DNA from: JAGVSR01 sp963708775
Lineage (GTDB): Bacteria > Pseudomonadota > Alphaproteobacteria > Rhizobiales > Hyphomicrobiaceae
Assembly (NCBI GenBank): GCA_963708775.1
Contig: CAVPTI010000002.1
Span: forward strand, 484,029 to 548,028
Direction of reading: 5' to 3'
DNA length: 64,000 nt
Under the pieces are notes generated by a model. It did not search any database. It saw only the letters and a program-made list of their open reading frames with translations, and was not told the DNA's origin. The position numbers and the translations under genes are program-made. This document shows, piece by piece, positions 63,737 through 64,000 of the stretch. Within the stretch, counting starts at the first letter, position 1, and every line of letters begins with the position of its first letter.

Positions 63737-64000
63737 CACAGCACCTCCGGCGCAAGCCAAACAATCTTCATATGGTTCTTGGCGCGAAGTTCGCGGGTCA
63801 CCGGCCCGAAATACGCGTGCCAACGGGGTCGCCTTGAGCGTTCACAAGAACAGCCGCATTGCGATCAAAGCGGATCAGCGAACCATCCGCGCGGCGAACG
63901 CCTTTGCGATCCGCACGATCACGGCCTTCATCACCTGGCCCTTTTTCACGCGACCCTTCGGGATCGCCTCCTTCACCGACACGACGATCGTGTCGCCGAT
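63736..64000 (-). CDS. rplN: 50S ribosomal protein L14, C-terminal part (two frame breaks; runs off the right edge)
   Basis: The window ends inside the gene. IGDTIVVSVKEAIPKGRVKK is followed by GQVMKAVIVR. Then, after one missing base near 63902, VRRADGSLIRFDRNAAVLVN, and after another near 63810, GPVTRELRAKNHMKIV and the stop. L14 binds the 30S interface and ends in this sequence in all bacteria. The missing start lies beyond 64000. Confidence 0.9.

Overview
This is a GC-rich chromosomal window from an alphaproteobacterium, most likely of the order Hyphomicrobiales (Rhizobiales) and possibly Hyphomicrobiaceae. The taxonomic guess rests on gene content and order: glnB-glnA behind a sigma-54 type promoter, a short-lid adenylate kinase, phasin next to clpS-clpA, an ATP12-type chaperone gene, DUF1489, a TIGR03169 oxidoreductase, and the run rpoA-rplQ-degQ-rarA-crcB-rluC-HAD-ATP12-pccB. 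There is no phage, insertion sequence, CRISPR array or rRNA operon. It reads as housekeeping chromosome with short accessory insertions.

Layout. 0-5 kb: the 5' part of a photolyase gene running off the left edge, a TPR secretory protein, a hotdog thioesterase and a bifunctional NAD(P)HX repair gene. 5-7.5 kb: nitrogen assimilation (glnB, glnA). 7.5-24.5 kb: mostly small envelope genes (DUF4846 protein, NlpC/P60 peptidase, M17 aminopeptidase, TadD-like lipoprotein, mgtE, two tandem polysaccharide deacetylases) plus GST, TIGR03169 oxidoreductase, HisC-like aminotransferase and DUF1489. 24.4-27.2 kb: tRNA-Leu(GAG), lipB, a tiny Lys/Ala-rich peptide gene, a LysR regulator and two identical palindromic repeats. 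27.3-31.8 kb: pccA and secreted proteins of unknown function. 31.9-39.1 kb: clpA-clpS, a phasin with a likely PhaR operator, a D,D-carboxypeptidase with a SPOR domain, and a DnaJ/VWA pair. 39.1-44.5 kb: putA, panC, a J-domain protein and a SMI1/KNR4 protein. 44.7-54.4 kb: pccB and a long minus-strand run to degQ, interrupted by a Tae4-like amidase gene and a small membrane-protein gene. 54.5-64 kb: the minus-strand alpha/spc ribosomal operon from rplQ back to a partial rplN.

Functional links. pccA and pccB, 15 kb apart, together make a propionyl-CoA carboxylase. The phasin implies polyhydroxyalkanoate storage. GlnB, GlnA and PutA handle nitrogen and proline. ClpS and ClpA form an N-degron unfoldase. 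DegQ, NlpC/P60, DacC-SPOR and the deacetylases act on the envelope.

Sequence quality needs attention. Six genes between 4 and 51 kb (nnr, a deacetylase, putA twice, a J-domain gene, crcB and perhaps rluC) read correctly only if one base is removed at each break. The last 2 kb (rpsH, rpsN, rplE, rplX, rplN) needs about eleven bases added. The proteins are otherwise perfectly conserved across the breaks and the ribosomal ones are essential, so sequencing or assembly indels are the simplest explanation. Affected genes are annotated over their full span with the breaks noted.
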